Shown here piece after piece: positions 57,387 to 64,000 of a stretch of DNA of 64,000 bases. The notes under the pieces are model-generated. The model saw nothing but the letters and a program-made list of their open reading frames with translations. It was not told the DNA's origin and searched no databases. The translations under genes and the position numbers were made by a program. Source of the stretch: Bog-756 sp963713625 (GTDB taxonomy: Bacteria; Actinomycetota; Acidimicrobiia; Acidimicrobiales; RAAP-2); the NCBI GenBank assembly GCA_963713625.1, contig CAVQMN010000004.1, forward strand, positions 744,001 to 808,000, given 5' to 3'. Position 1 is the first letter of the stretch, and every line of letters begins with the position of its first letter.

Positions 57387-58690
57387 CCGACGCCATCGAC
57401 TACGACGCCATCGACTTCTTCCGCGGCGGCGAACTCGTCGACGATCCCTACCCCTACTTCGACTGGCTACGCAGCCAGTGCCCGGTGCGGCGCGAACCGC
57501 AGCAGGGGGTGTACATGGTCACCGGGTACGACGAGGCCTGCGCCATGTACACCGACACCGACACGTTCTCCTCGTGCAACTCGGTCACCGGCCCGTTCCC
57601 GGGCTTTCCGGTGCCGCTGGCCGGTCGCGACGATGTCAGCGAGTTGATCGACGAGCACCGCAACGAGCTCCCCTTCAGCGACCAGATCACCACCATGGAC
57701 CCCCCGGCCCACCGCGACCATCGGCACCTGCTCATGCGGCAGCTCACACCCAAGCGCCTGAAGGAGAACGAGGAGTTCGTCTGGCGCCTGGCCGACCGGC
57801 AGATCGACAAGATCCTGACCGGCTCCGGCTGCGAGTTCATCAGCGAGTACGCCAACCCGTTCACGCTGTTCGTGATCGCCGACCTCCTCGGAGTTCCCGA
57901 GGAGGAACACGAGGAGTTCCGGGCCGCGTTGGCCCGCCGCCCCAACAACAATGCCGTCGGAAGCACCAACGAGGCCATGTCGCACAACCCACTCGAGTGG
58001 CTCTACGAGCGGTTCAGCGGCTACATCGCCGACCGTCGTCACCAGCCCCGCCAGGACGTCCTGACCGCGCTGGCGTCTACGACCTTTCCGGACGGTTCGC
58101 TCCCCGAGGTCATCGATGTGGTCCGGGTGGCCGCCAACCTCTTCGCCGCCGGGCAGGAGACAACCGTTCGGCTCCTCGGCGCCACCTTCCAGCTCATCGC
58201 CGAGCGTCCGGAGTTACAGGGGCTGCTTCGTGAGCAGCCCGGGCTCATCCCCAACTTCGTCGAGGAGACGCTGCGCATCGAGGCTCCGGTCAAGGGCGAC
58301 TTCCGGCTCGCACGTCGACGGACCACCGTGGCCGGGGTCGACATCCCCGCCGGTGCGACGATGATGGTCCTCAACGGCGCAGCCAACCGCGATCCCCGCC
58401 ACTTCGACGAGCCCTCGGAGTTCCGCGTCGACCGCGACAACGCCCGGGAGCATCTCGCCTTTGGACGGGGCGTCCACAGCTGCCCGGGGGGAGCGCTGGC
58501 CCGCCTCGAGACCCGGGTGAGCATCGAGCGGCTCCTCGACCGCACCACGGAGATCGGCATCTCCGAGGAGCACCACGGCCCCCCCGGCGCCCGTCGGTTC
58601 CAGTACATGCCCACCTACATCCTCCGGGGCCTGACCCAACTGCACCTCGAGTTCACAACCGCCCCGAGTCCGGCCCCGGTGACGAAGTGA
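57383..58690 (+). CDS. Cytochrome P450 (second paralogue)
   Basis: 435 aa from ATG 57383. I-helix AAGQETTVRLL, ExxR region 'EETLRIEAPVKGDFRLARRR', heme loop FGRGVHSCPGGALARLE. Clear paralogue of the P450 at 40996, differing mainly in the B-C and F-G loop regions where substrate recognition lies. Coupled at both ends by 4-nt overlaps (SnoaL before, aldolase after), inside the operon right of operator C. Confidence 0.93.
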   Translation: MTDAIDYDAIDFFRGGELVDDPYPYFDWLRSQCPVRREPQQGVYMVTGYDEACAMYTDTDTFSSCNSVTGPFPGFPVPLAGRDDVSELIDEHRNELPFSDQITTMDPPAHRDHRHLLMRQLTPKRLKENEEFVWRLADRQIDKILTGSGCEFISEYANPFTLFVIADLLGVPEEEHEEFRAALARRPNNNAVGSTNEAMSHNPLEWLYERFSGYIADRRHQPRQDVLTALASTTFPDGSLPEVIDVVRVAANLFAAGQETTVRLLGATFQLIAERPELQGLLREQPGLIPNFVEETLRIEAPVKGDFRLARRRTTVAGVDIPAGATMMVLNGAANRDPRHFDEPSEFRVDRDNAREHLAFGRGVHSCPGGALARLETRVSIERLLDRTTEIGISEEHHGPPGARRFQYMPTYILRGLTQLHLEFTTAPSPAPVTK

Positions 58691-59457
58691 CGTCGGACCG
58701 CCTTCCGCCCCGCTTCCCCGCGTTCGAAAACGTGGAGGAGGAACGCCGACACCGCCAGCAGCGCCTGGCCGCCGCGCTCCGGTTGTTCGGTCAGTTCGGC
58801 TTCGACGAGGGGTTGGCCGGTCACATCACGGTCCGGGATCCCGAGCTCCTCGACCACTTCTGGGTCAATCCGCTCGGCATGAACTTCAAGCTCATCCGGG
58901 TCAGGGACCTCATCCTGGTCAACGACCGCGGGGACGTCGTCCACGGCAGCTGGCCGGTCAACGCGGCCGCCTTCGCCATCCACTCCAGCATCCACCGGGC
59001 CCGCCCCGACGTGGTCGGAGCGGCCCACGCCCATTCGGTGCACGGCAAGGCGTGGTCCGCGCTCCGCCGTCCGCTCGATCCTCTGACCCAGGATTCCTGC
59101 GCCTTCTACGGCGATCACGCGGTATTCGCGGACTACACCGGCGCGGTGCTCGATCCCGAGGAAGGCAAGCGCATCGCCCACACCCTCGGCGGTAACAAAG
59201 CGGTCATCCTGGCCAACCACGGGCTCCTCACCGTCGGGCAGACCTCGGTCGACGAAGCCGCCTGGTGGTTCATCACCATGGAGCGCACCTGCCAGGCGCA
59301 GTTGCTGGCCGAGGCGGCCGGGACGCCCGTGCTCATCGATCGCCATCAGGCGGAGAAGACGGCGCCGCAGGTCGGGCCGCCGATGGCCGGGTGGCGGGCC
59401 TTCCAACCACTCTACGAGTGGATCGTGACCGTGCAGCCCGACCTTCTCGATGAGTGA
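58687..59457 (+). CDS. Class II aldolase/adducin family protein
   Basis: 256 aa from GTG 58687 (overlaps the P450 stop). 'FGFDEGLAGHITVRDPELLDHFWVNPLGMNFKLI' (in part), metal ligand region 'GAAHAHSVHGKAWS' (HxH) and 'ILANHGLLTVGQTSVDEAAWWF'. The HAH...H zinc/metal triad is intact. Family includes fuculose-phosphate aldolases, ribulose-phosphate epimerases and actinobacterial ring-pathway aldolases. Likely cleaves or epimerises a hydroxyketone made upstream. Confidence 0.88.
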   Translation: MTSDRLPPRFPAFENVEEERRHRQQRLAAALRLFGQFGFDEGLAGHITVRDPELLDHFWVNPLGMNFKLIRVRDLILVNDRGDVVHGSWPVNAAAFAIHSSIHRARPDVVGAAHAHSVHGKAWSALRRPLDPLTQDSCAFYGDHAVFADYTGAVLDPEEGKRIAHTLGGNKAVILANHGLLTVGQTSVDEAAWWFITMERTCQAQLLAEAAGTPVLIDRHQAEKTAPQVGPPMAGWRAFQPLYEWIVTVQPDLLDE

Positions 59458-59526
59458 TCGCCCCTTTCATGGAACGGAACGTGAATCCGCGACCCGGAGG
59501 GGCGCGGTCCGACAAAGGAGATCTCG

Positions 59527-59835
59527 ATGATCGTCGTCGTCGTCAAGCAGCCGGTGCGGGCAAAGTACGCGGATGACTGGCCGGCCCTGGTGGAGGAGTT
59601 CACCTCGGCCACCCGGGCCGAGCCGGGAAACATCTCGTTCGACTGGTACCGGAGCGCCGAAGACCCGAATCTGTGGGTCCTGATCGAGGTCTTCCGTGAC
59701 CGCGAGTCGGGCGATGCCCACGTCCAGTCTCCCCACTTCAAGGCGGCCATGGAGCAGATGCCCCGCTGGCTGGCGGCCGCCCCGGAGCTCATCAACGTCG
59801 ATGTGCCCGGCGACACCTGGTCCCAGATGGGCTGA
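59527..59835 (+). CDS. ABM-domain (antibiotic biosynthesis monooxygenase-like) protein
   Basis: 102 aa, AAAGGAG upstream. One dimeric alpha+beta barrel domain: 'VVVKQPVRAKYADDWPALVEEF', 'ISFDWYRSAEDPNLWVLIEVFRD', 'HFKAAMEQMPRWLAAAPELINVDVPGD' (in part). Members act as cofactor-free monooxygenases or as heme/quinone-handling proteins. Last gene of the operon right of operator C. Confidence 0.85.
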   Translation: MIVVVVKQPVRAKYADDWPALVEEFTSATRAEPGNISFDWYRSAEDPNLWVLIEVFRDRESGDAHVQSPHFKAAMEQMPRWLAAAPELINVDVPGDTWSQMG

Positions 59836-59952
59836 TCCTGCCTGGATGCGTCTGGAGCGTCTGGAGCGTGGTGGAGGTGGGGAAGAGGAGAAAGGGCCGG
59901 GCCGGGAGCAAGGCGGCGGAACCCAGCTCGACCGGCCCAGCGGCCCTCGATA

Positions 59953-59966
59953 TTACCGGCCGGTAA
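59953..59966. promoter_or_regulatory. 14-bp palindrome TTACCGGCCGGTAA in a convergent gap
   Basis: Perfect palindrome in the 221-bp gap between the convergent ABM and SthA-like genes, followed by an A-rich stretch (GTAAAAAC-like). It shares TACCG..CGGTA with operators A-C but lacks their centre. It could be a fourth binding site, a terminator stem or a relic; the rest of the gap shows nothing clear. Confidence 0.4.
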
Positions 59967-60056
59967 GTAAAAACCGGGTCAGATCCCGCGTTCGCCCACA
60001 TCCTCGTCTGAATTGGGTCCTGACCTGGGGGTTGGTCGGTGGGACGACGGCCCCGG

Positions 60057-61469
60057 TCAGCCCGGGCGGGCCGCCAGCCGCTGGAGGCAGTCGTAGGCGG
60101 CGTACTTGTAGGCGTCGCTGAGGGTGGGCACGTCGAACGTGGCGTGGATGAAGTAGTCGACCGTCCCTCCGAAGTGCAGCACGACCTGGCCTTGGTGGAT
60201 CAGCTCGGTCGCCTCTTCGCCGACGATGTGCACCCCGATCAGCCGGCGGTCATCGCACCGGACCACCAGTTTGAGGATTCCCTCGGTGATGCCGGAGATG
60301 GCGGCTCGGCTGTTGTCCGAAAACCGTGCGACCCCGGCCACGACGTCGATGCCCTGCGCGGCCGCCTCCGCCTCGGTCATCCCCACCATGGCGCACTCGG
60401 GTATGCAGTACACGCCGAAGGGCATCAGGGGATCGACCGTCTCCTTGAAGGGAATGCCCAGGCTGTAACAGGCCGCCACGCGGCCCTGCTCCATCGACGC
60501 CGAGGCCAGGGCCGGGGGCCCGATCACGTCCCCGGCCGCGTAGACGCCGGAGGCGGTCGTCTGGAAGTGGTCGTCGACCACGATCCGCCCCCGATCGTCG
60601 GTGTCGACGCCCACGGCTGCGAGCCCGAGGTCCTCCGTGTTGCCGATGCGGCCGGCGGCGAAGATGATCTTCTCGGGATGGATGGTCCGGCCCGTGCCCA
60701 TCTCGACGTGCAGCCCCCGGTCGTCCCGGGTGACACCGGTCACGTCCACCTCGAAGAGCACGTTCATGCCGAAGGACCGGAAACAGGCTGTCACCTCATC
60801 CGAGCACTGCGAATCGAGGTAGGGCATCAAGCGGGCACCACGATCGATCAGGGTGACGTCGGCCCCGAGGGCCATGAAGATCGACGCGTACTCACAGGCC
60901 ACCGCACCTCCCCCCACCACCACCAGACTGGCCATCGGCCGATCCAGGTCCCGCGCCGTCTCCGAATCGAGCACGTCGGGATCGTCGAAGGGGATGCCGG
61001 GAGGACGAAACGGCCGGGAGCCGGTGGCCAAGAGGACGACCTCCCCGCGCAGGACGCGGGCCGGCGCCCCGGCGGACGGGGTGACGACCACGGTGCGACC
61101 GGGTCCGAGGACAGCGGACCCGGTCACCAGTTCGATGCCGTGGCGCTCCAGATTCCCGTCCACCGCGTCGCTCATTCGTCCGGCCACGGCCACCGCCCGC
61201 GAGCGCAGCCGGTCGATGGCGGCCTGCGGATCGAGGTCCATCCCCGCGCCATAGACATCCCGGCGCCGGAACCCGGTGAGATAGAGGGCCGCCTCCCGCA
61301 TGGCCTTGGTGGTCAGGGCGCTGGCCGCCAGCTCCCCACCCAGTGCCGGCGACCGCTCGACGACCACGACCCGCCTGCCGAAGTACGCAGCCTGGGCGGC
61401 CGCCTTCTCCCCGGCGGGCCCTGCACCCACGACGACCAGGTCGTAGGTGTCCTCCGCTACCGGAGCCAT
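60057..61469 (-). CDS. SthA-like pyridine-nucleotide flavoprotein (no redox-active cysteines)
   Basis: 470 aa. FAD motif 'YDLVVVGAGPAGEKAAAQAAYFG', then 'ALGGELAASALTTKAMREAALYL' where Lpd/glutathione reductases have the CxxxxC disulfide: no cysteine here. NAD(P) motif 'LVVVGGGAVACEYASIFMALG', 'GVYAAGDVIGPPALASASMEQGR', and the C-terminal 'HATFDVPTLSDAYKYAAYDCL' typical of soluble transhydrogenase (SthA) rather than Lpd. Probably exchanges NADH and NADPH, or transfers hydride to a quinone or other acceptor. It could balance cofactors for the oxygenases next door. Confidence 0.85.
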   Translation of the reverse strand: MAPVAEDTYDLVVVGAGPAGEKAAAQAAYFGRRVVVVERSPALGGELAASALTTKAMREAALYLTGFRRRDVYGAGMDLDPQAAIDRLRSRAVAVAGRMSDAVDGNLERHGIELVTGSAVLGPGRTVVVTPSAGAPARVLRGEVVLLATGSRPFRPPGIPFDDPDVLDSETARDLDRPMASLVVVGGGAVACEYASIFMALGADVTLIDRGARLMPYLDSQCSDEVTACFRSFGMNVLFEVDVTGVTRDDRGLHVEMGTGRTIHPEKIIFAAGRIGNTEDLGLAAVGVDTDDRGRIVVDDHFQTTASGVYAAGDVIGPPALASASMEQGRVAACYSLGIPFKETVDPLMPFGVYCIPECAMVGMTEAEAAAQGIDVVAGVARFSDNSRAAISGITEGILKLVVRCDDRRLIGVHIVGEEATELIHQGQVVLHFGGTVDYFIHATFDVPTLSDAYKYAAYDCLQRLAARPG

Positions 61470-61487
61470 GGTCGGACCCAGCCGGAC

Positions 61488-61931
61488 TCAGACGGTTTTG
61501 GCGATGAGGACATTGCAGCCCGCGTTGTGGGCGACCGAGTTGGGTATGGACCCGATCAGCCGGCGGCTGCCCTGCATGCCCTTGGAACCGACCACGATCA
61601 GATCGGCGCCGACCTTGTCCGCCAACTCGATGAGCGCGTCGGCCGGCGAGCCACTGGTCACGTGGGTCTCGACCTTCACCCCGTCCGCACCGGCGGAGGC
61701 CTTGGCCAGAACGGCCTGGGCCGCATCCCGGATCTCCCTGGTCATCTCGGCATCGCCCCGGACGGCGACCGACGAGCCGACCTGAGCCACCGGTATCCCC
61801 GACGGCGAGGCCTTGAGCACGTGGACGAGGTGCACGACCGCGTCCATCCTGGCGGCCACGCCGAGCGCCACCGCCACCGCCGCGTCAGCGGTGTCAGACC
61901 CGTCGGTCCCCACCACGATCGTCGAGAACAT
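61488..61931 (-). CDS. Universal stress protein (UspA family)
   Basis: 147 aa from ATG 61931 (AAAGG 8 nt upstream; ATG 61940 also in frame). 'STIVVGTDGSDTADAA' strand 1 and the ATP-binding motif 'GSKGMQGSRRLIGSIPNSVA' (G-x2-G-x9-G[S/T]) at the C-terminus, so an ATP-binding USP. Eighteen bp upstream of the SthA-like gene on the same strand and probably one mRNA. Confidence 0.92.
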   Translation of the reverse strand: MFSTIVVGTDGSDTADAAVAVALGVAARMDAVVHLVHVLKASPSGIPVAQVGSSVAVRGDAEMTREIRDAAQAVLAKASAGADGVKVETHVTSGSPADALIELADKVGADLIVVGSKGMQGSRRLIGSIPNSVAHNAGCNVLIAKTV

Positions 61932-62031
61932 TGGGTGCACCTTTCAGCCGTCCGTCGGTTCGGTCCGTCATCGGCGCCCGGCGCCACGACGCAGGCTACT
62001 TTCACCCGGACCTCCGGTGCGCACGAACGGA

Positions 62032-62060
62032 TTGACCGGACCCTGGCCCGCTCTTATGGT
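62032..62060 (+). promoter_or_regulatory. Promoter of the split PEP-utilising operon
   Basis: TTGACC (62032-62037), 17-bp spacer, TATGGT (62055-62060), about 90 nt ahead of ATG 62153. Confidence 0.55.
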
Positions 62061-62152
62061 TCCCGCCGGGGGCACAACGCGATGGTGCTCGTGGCTCAAG
62101 GCGGCGGCGTCTCGGGATGCGGGTTCGTACGAGAGACGAGAGAGGAACGCCG

Positions 62153-63793
62153 ATGACAAATTCGGAGACAGCAACCGAGCTTCGTTTCGATCCGCCCGGC
62201 CCGGGGCTGTGGGCATTGGATCCCGTGCACTTTCCCCGACCGGTGACCCGGTATTGGGCGGAAACCCATCCCGCCGCCATGAAACGGGGCACCAACGACT
62301 TCGCCCGCTTCTACGGGCTCCTGTTCGACGGCATGGAGACGACCTACGTCAACGGCTTCGCCTACAACACCATGCTGCCGGCACCGGAAGAGGACCTCCC
62401 CCACCGTTTCCAGCGGGCCGAGGAGGTCTTCGAGAAGAAGCTCTGGAGGGAACAGCTCCGGCAGTGGGACGAGACATGCAAGCCGGCTTCGATCGCAGAG
62501 CACCGGGACATCCAGGCGGTCGATCCCGACGCGCTCTCCGACGAGCAGTTGGCCGACTACCTCACACGATGCCGTGACCACCACGCGGCCATGATGGCCC
62601 AGCACATGCGGTTCACGGCCGGAGCCATGATCCCGACCGGGGACTTCCTCGTACACGTCGGGGGCTGGACCGGACTCCCGCCGGCCGAACTGCTCGGCCT
62701 CCTCCGGGGCTCGGCGTCCGTTTCTGCCGGCGGGTCCACCGAGCTCGAGCGGCTGATCGCCGCCATCGGGGACGACCCCGCTGCGCTCGCACTCCTCGAT
62801 TCGGGCGACGACCCCGCCCAGGTGCTCGATGCGCTGCGCTCCCTCGGAGGTGAGCGGGGAGCGGTCGTCTCCGACTACCTCGACTTCGTCGGTTACCGAC
62901 CCCTCGACGGATTCGACATCTCCGAACCCGGCGCCCTCGAGATGCCCGACGCCCTGCTCCGGGCCATCCGGATCGCGGTCGAAGGGAGGGACAGCGAGGC
63001 CTCGGCGGTCGAGGGCCGGACGGCCGACGTCCGCAACCAGGTCCCCGAACAGCACCGGCCCGAGTTCGACGAGCTTCTGGGCGAGGCCCGGCTCACCTAC
63101 CGGCTTCGCGACGAGCGCGGGATCTACAGCGACATCTGGGCCTCGGGCCTGATGCGGCGGGCCGTGCTGGCCGCCGGTCGCCGTCTTGCCGCCCGGGGAC
63201 AGATCACCGACCCTGAGCATCTGATCGATGCCACGCTCGGGGAGATGTGCGCACTGGTGTCGGGTTCGGGGGGCCCGTCCGCCGAGGAGCTCGTCCGACG
63301 GTCCGAGTACCGCGCCACCCACTCGGCCAAGGAAGCGCCCCCGGTCATGGGCACGCCCCCACCTCCTCCCCCGGACCCGTCCGGGCTGCCACCGGCCATG
63401 GCCCGCCTGATGCAGGCCACCGGCATCGCCATGGGTGAAGTCTTCGGAAGTTCCGAGGCCCCGCACGAGGAGCATCTCCTGCGCGGCCTGGCGGCCAGCC
63501 AGGGCGTCTACGAAGGCCCGGCCCGCCGGGTGTCCGGTCCGTCGGAGTTCGGTCGGATCCTTGCGGGAGACGTCCTGGTCACCGAGGCCACCTCGGAGGC
63601 CTTCAACATCTTGTTGCCCTTGCTCGGGGCCATCGTCACCGACAACGGTGGGCTGCTCTCCCACTCGGCCATCGTGGCCCGTGAGTACGGGATACCGGGC
63701 GTGGTCGGGACCCGGGATGCCACCGAGCTCATCGCCGACGGGACGCGGGTGCGGGTGGACGGAGATGCCGGCGAAGTCACCGTGCTGGCGTGA
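62153..63793 (+). CDS. PEP-synthase-like phosphohistidine subunit
   Basis: 546 aa from ATG 62153 (AGAGAGGAACG upstream). The C-terminal 100 residues are the mobile swivelling domain with 'GGLLSHSAIVAREYGIPGVVGT' and the phosphorylatable His at about residue 504 (TxGGxxSHxAIxARExGIP signature). Residues 1-430 show no enzyme I/PEP-binding barrel; they may form the substrate-binding part, as in rifampin phosphotransferase or phenylphosphate synthase. A Pro-rich linker (PPPPPPDP) at about 410 separates the two. The stop overlaps the start of the ATP-binding subunit gene. Confidence 0.85.
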   Translation: MTNSETATELRFDPPGPGLWALDPVHFPRPVTRYWAETHPAAMKRGTNDFARFYGLLFDGMETTYVNGFAYNTMLPAPEEDLPHRFQRAEEVFEKKLWREQLRQWDETCKPASIAEHRDIQAVDPDALSDEQLADYLTRCRDHHAAMMAQHMRFTAGAMIPTGDFLVHVGGWTGLPPAELLGLLRGSASVSAGGSTELERLIAAIGDDPAALALLDSGDDPAQVLDALRSLGGERGAVVSDYLDFVGYRPLDGFDISEPGALEMPDALLRAIRIAVEGRDSEASAVEGRTADVRNQVPEQHRPEFDELLGEARLTYRLRDERGIYSDIWASGLMRRAVLAAGRRLAARGQITDPEHLIDATLGEMCALVSGSGGPSAEELVRRSEYRATHSAKEAPPVMGTPPPPPPDPSGLPPAMARLMQATGIAMGEVFGSSEAPHEEHLLRGLAASQGVYEGPARRVSGPSEFGRILAGDVLVTEATSEAFNILLPLLGAIVTDNGGLLSHSAIVAREYGIPGVVGTRDATELIADGTRVRVDGDAGEVTVLA

Positions 63794-64000
63794 AGGAGGT
63801 CGTCCCTCTGGCCAAGGCCCAGGAGACCTCGGTCTTCGGCTCCAAGGCCGTCGGCCTCGGCGCCGCCGAGCGGAACGGTCTCCATGTCCCGCCCGGCGTG
63901 GCCCTGTCCGGCCCCGTCGTCGAAGCCGTGGCGTCGGGTGACGAACGGGCCATGGCCAGAGTGGCCAAGGCGGTGCGCGGCCTCGGCGTGCCGCTGGCCG
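63790..64000 (+). CDS. PEP synthase/PPDK-type ATP-binding subunit (N-terminal part, runs off window)
   Basis: GTG 63790 overlaps the previous stop (GTGA). The visible 70 residues read 'PLAKAQETSVFGSKAVGLGAAERNGLHVPPGVALSG' (in part), the GxKAxxLxxxxxxGxxVPPG motif at the N-terminus of PPDK/PEP-synthase ATP-grasp domains. The gene continues past 64000. Together with the preceding gene it is a two-chain version of a pyruvate,phosphate-dikinase-like phosphotransferase. Confidence 0.85.
   Translation, partial: MKEVVPLAKAQETSVFGSKAVGLGAAERNGLHVPPGVALSGPVVEAVASGDERAMARVAKAVRGLGVPLA

Noticed and set aside
59953..59966. Fourth operator of the catabolic regulon
   Set aside because: TTACCGGCCGGTAA lacks the ACC-GGT centre of A-C and sits in a convergent gap where no promoter is expected; listed only as a palindrome.
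60039..62156. Plus-strand frame of 705 codons covering 60-62 kb
   Set aside because: Antisense shadow of the SthA-like and USP genes, which carry clear family motifs. The translation is His/Gly/Arg-rich without domains.
62096..63664. Minus-strand frame of 522 codons over the phosphohistidine subunit
   Set aside because: Shadow frame; the plus frame has the swivelling-domain motif and an SD.
1..64000. tRNA, rRNA or mobile-element genes
   Set aside because: No transposase, integrase, inverted-repeat-bounded element, rRNA core sequence or tRNA cloverleaf was seen on reading both strands; a dedicated search (tRNAscan, ISfinder) would be needed to exclude them fully.

Overview
The window is about 64 kb of very GC-rich, gene-dense DNA with GTG/ATG starts, many 4-nt ATGA/GTGA overlaps, an F420-type LLM oxidoreductase, a Sap/GAP-family membrane protein and secreted proteins with 42-residue 'DGGIFSFGDA' repeats. 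This points to a high-GC actinomycetote; the repeat proteins and overall flavour suggest an Acidimicrobiia-like soil or environmental lineage (inference; there is no rRNA in the window). I see no tRNA, rRNA, CRISPR array, insertion sequence or phage genes.

Layout. 1-11.3 kb: cell-surface and export functions: a partial FG-GAP repeat surface protein behind a strongly foldable leader, a TetR/MFS-efflux divergon with a clear promoter and two inverted-repeat operators, VOC and DoxX-like proteins, a secreted repeat protein, a Tat lipoprotein of the phosphoesterase family and two NTF2-fold proteins. 11.6-25 kb: stress and respiration: a small RGRLSPTL-family protein, DUF2252, then a long minus-strand block of NDH-2, MFS, GMC oxidoreductase, a possible 43-aa ORF and cydDCAB (cytochrome bd and its ABC exporter). 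A DosR/DevR-like box precedes cydD. 25-38 kb: a stress/dormancy-like island: GH15 glucoamylase/trehalase divergent from a glucose-dehydrogenase-like SDR, a ClC transporter, a MalT/LAL-type LuxR regulator, SHOCT proteins, DUF6325, DUF1345 and several membrane proteins. Five copies of a 17-bp inverted repeat (TCAYCC-N5-GGGTGA) lie in the intergenic DNA of this island. 38-40 kb: an ArsR-AHSA1-DUF899 operon with a near-consensus, apparently leaderless promoter, and an F420-dependent oxidoreductase.

40-60 kb: a catabolic cluster with two paralogous P450s, a Rieske oxygenase, a Baeyer-Villiger-type monooxygenase, acyl-CoA ligase and dehydrogenase, four cluster SDRs, a fused E1 alpha-beta 2-oxoacid dehydrogenase, amidohydrolase, cyclase, class II aldolase and ABM protein. 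Three divergent promoter regions inside it (46.93, 52.51 and 55.48 kb) carry the same palindrome, close to TACCGACCGGTCGGTA. About thirteen genes therefore look like one regulon, probably under the TetR encoded at 44.76 kb. The gene content fits oxidative opening of a cyclic or aromatic/terpenoid substrate followed by beta-oxidation-like steps; the substrate is unknown.

60-64 kb: a SthA-like flavoprotein without redox cysteines, a universal stress protein, and a two-gene split PEP-synthase-like phosphotransferase (phosphohistidine subunit followed by an ATP-binding subunit cut by the window edge), an arrangement reminiscent of phenylphosphate synthase.
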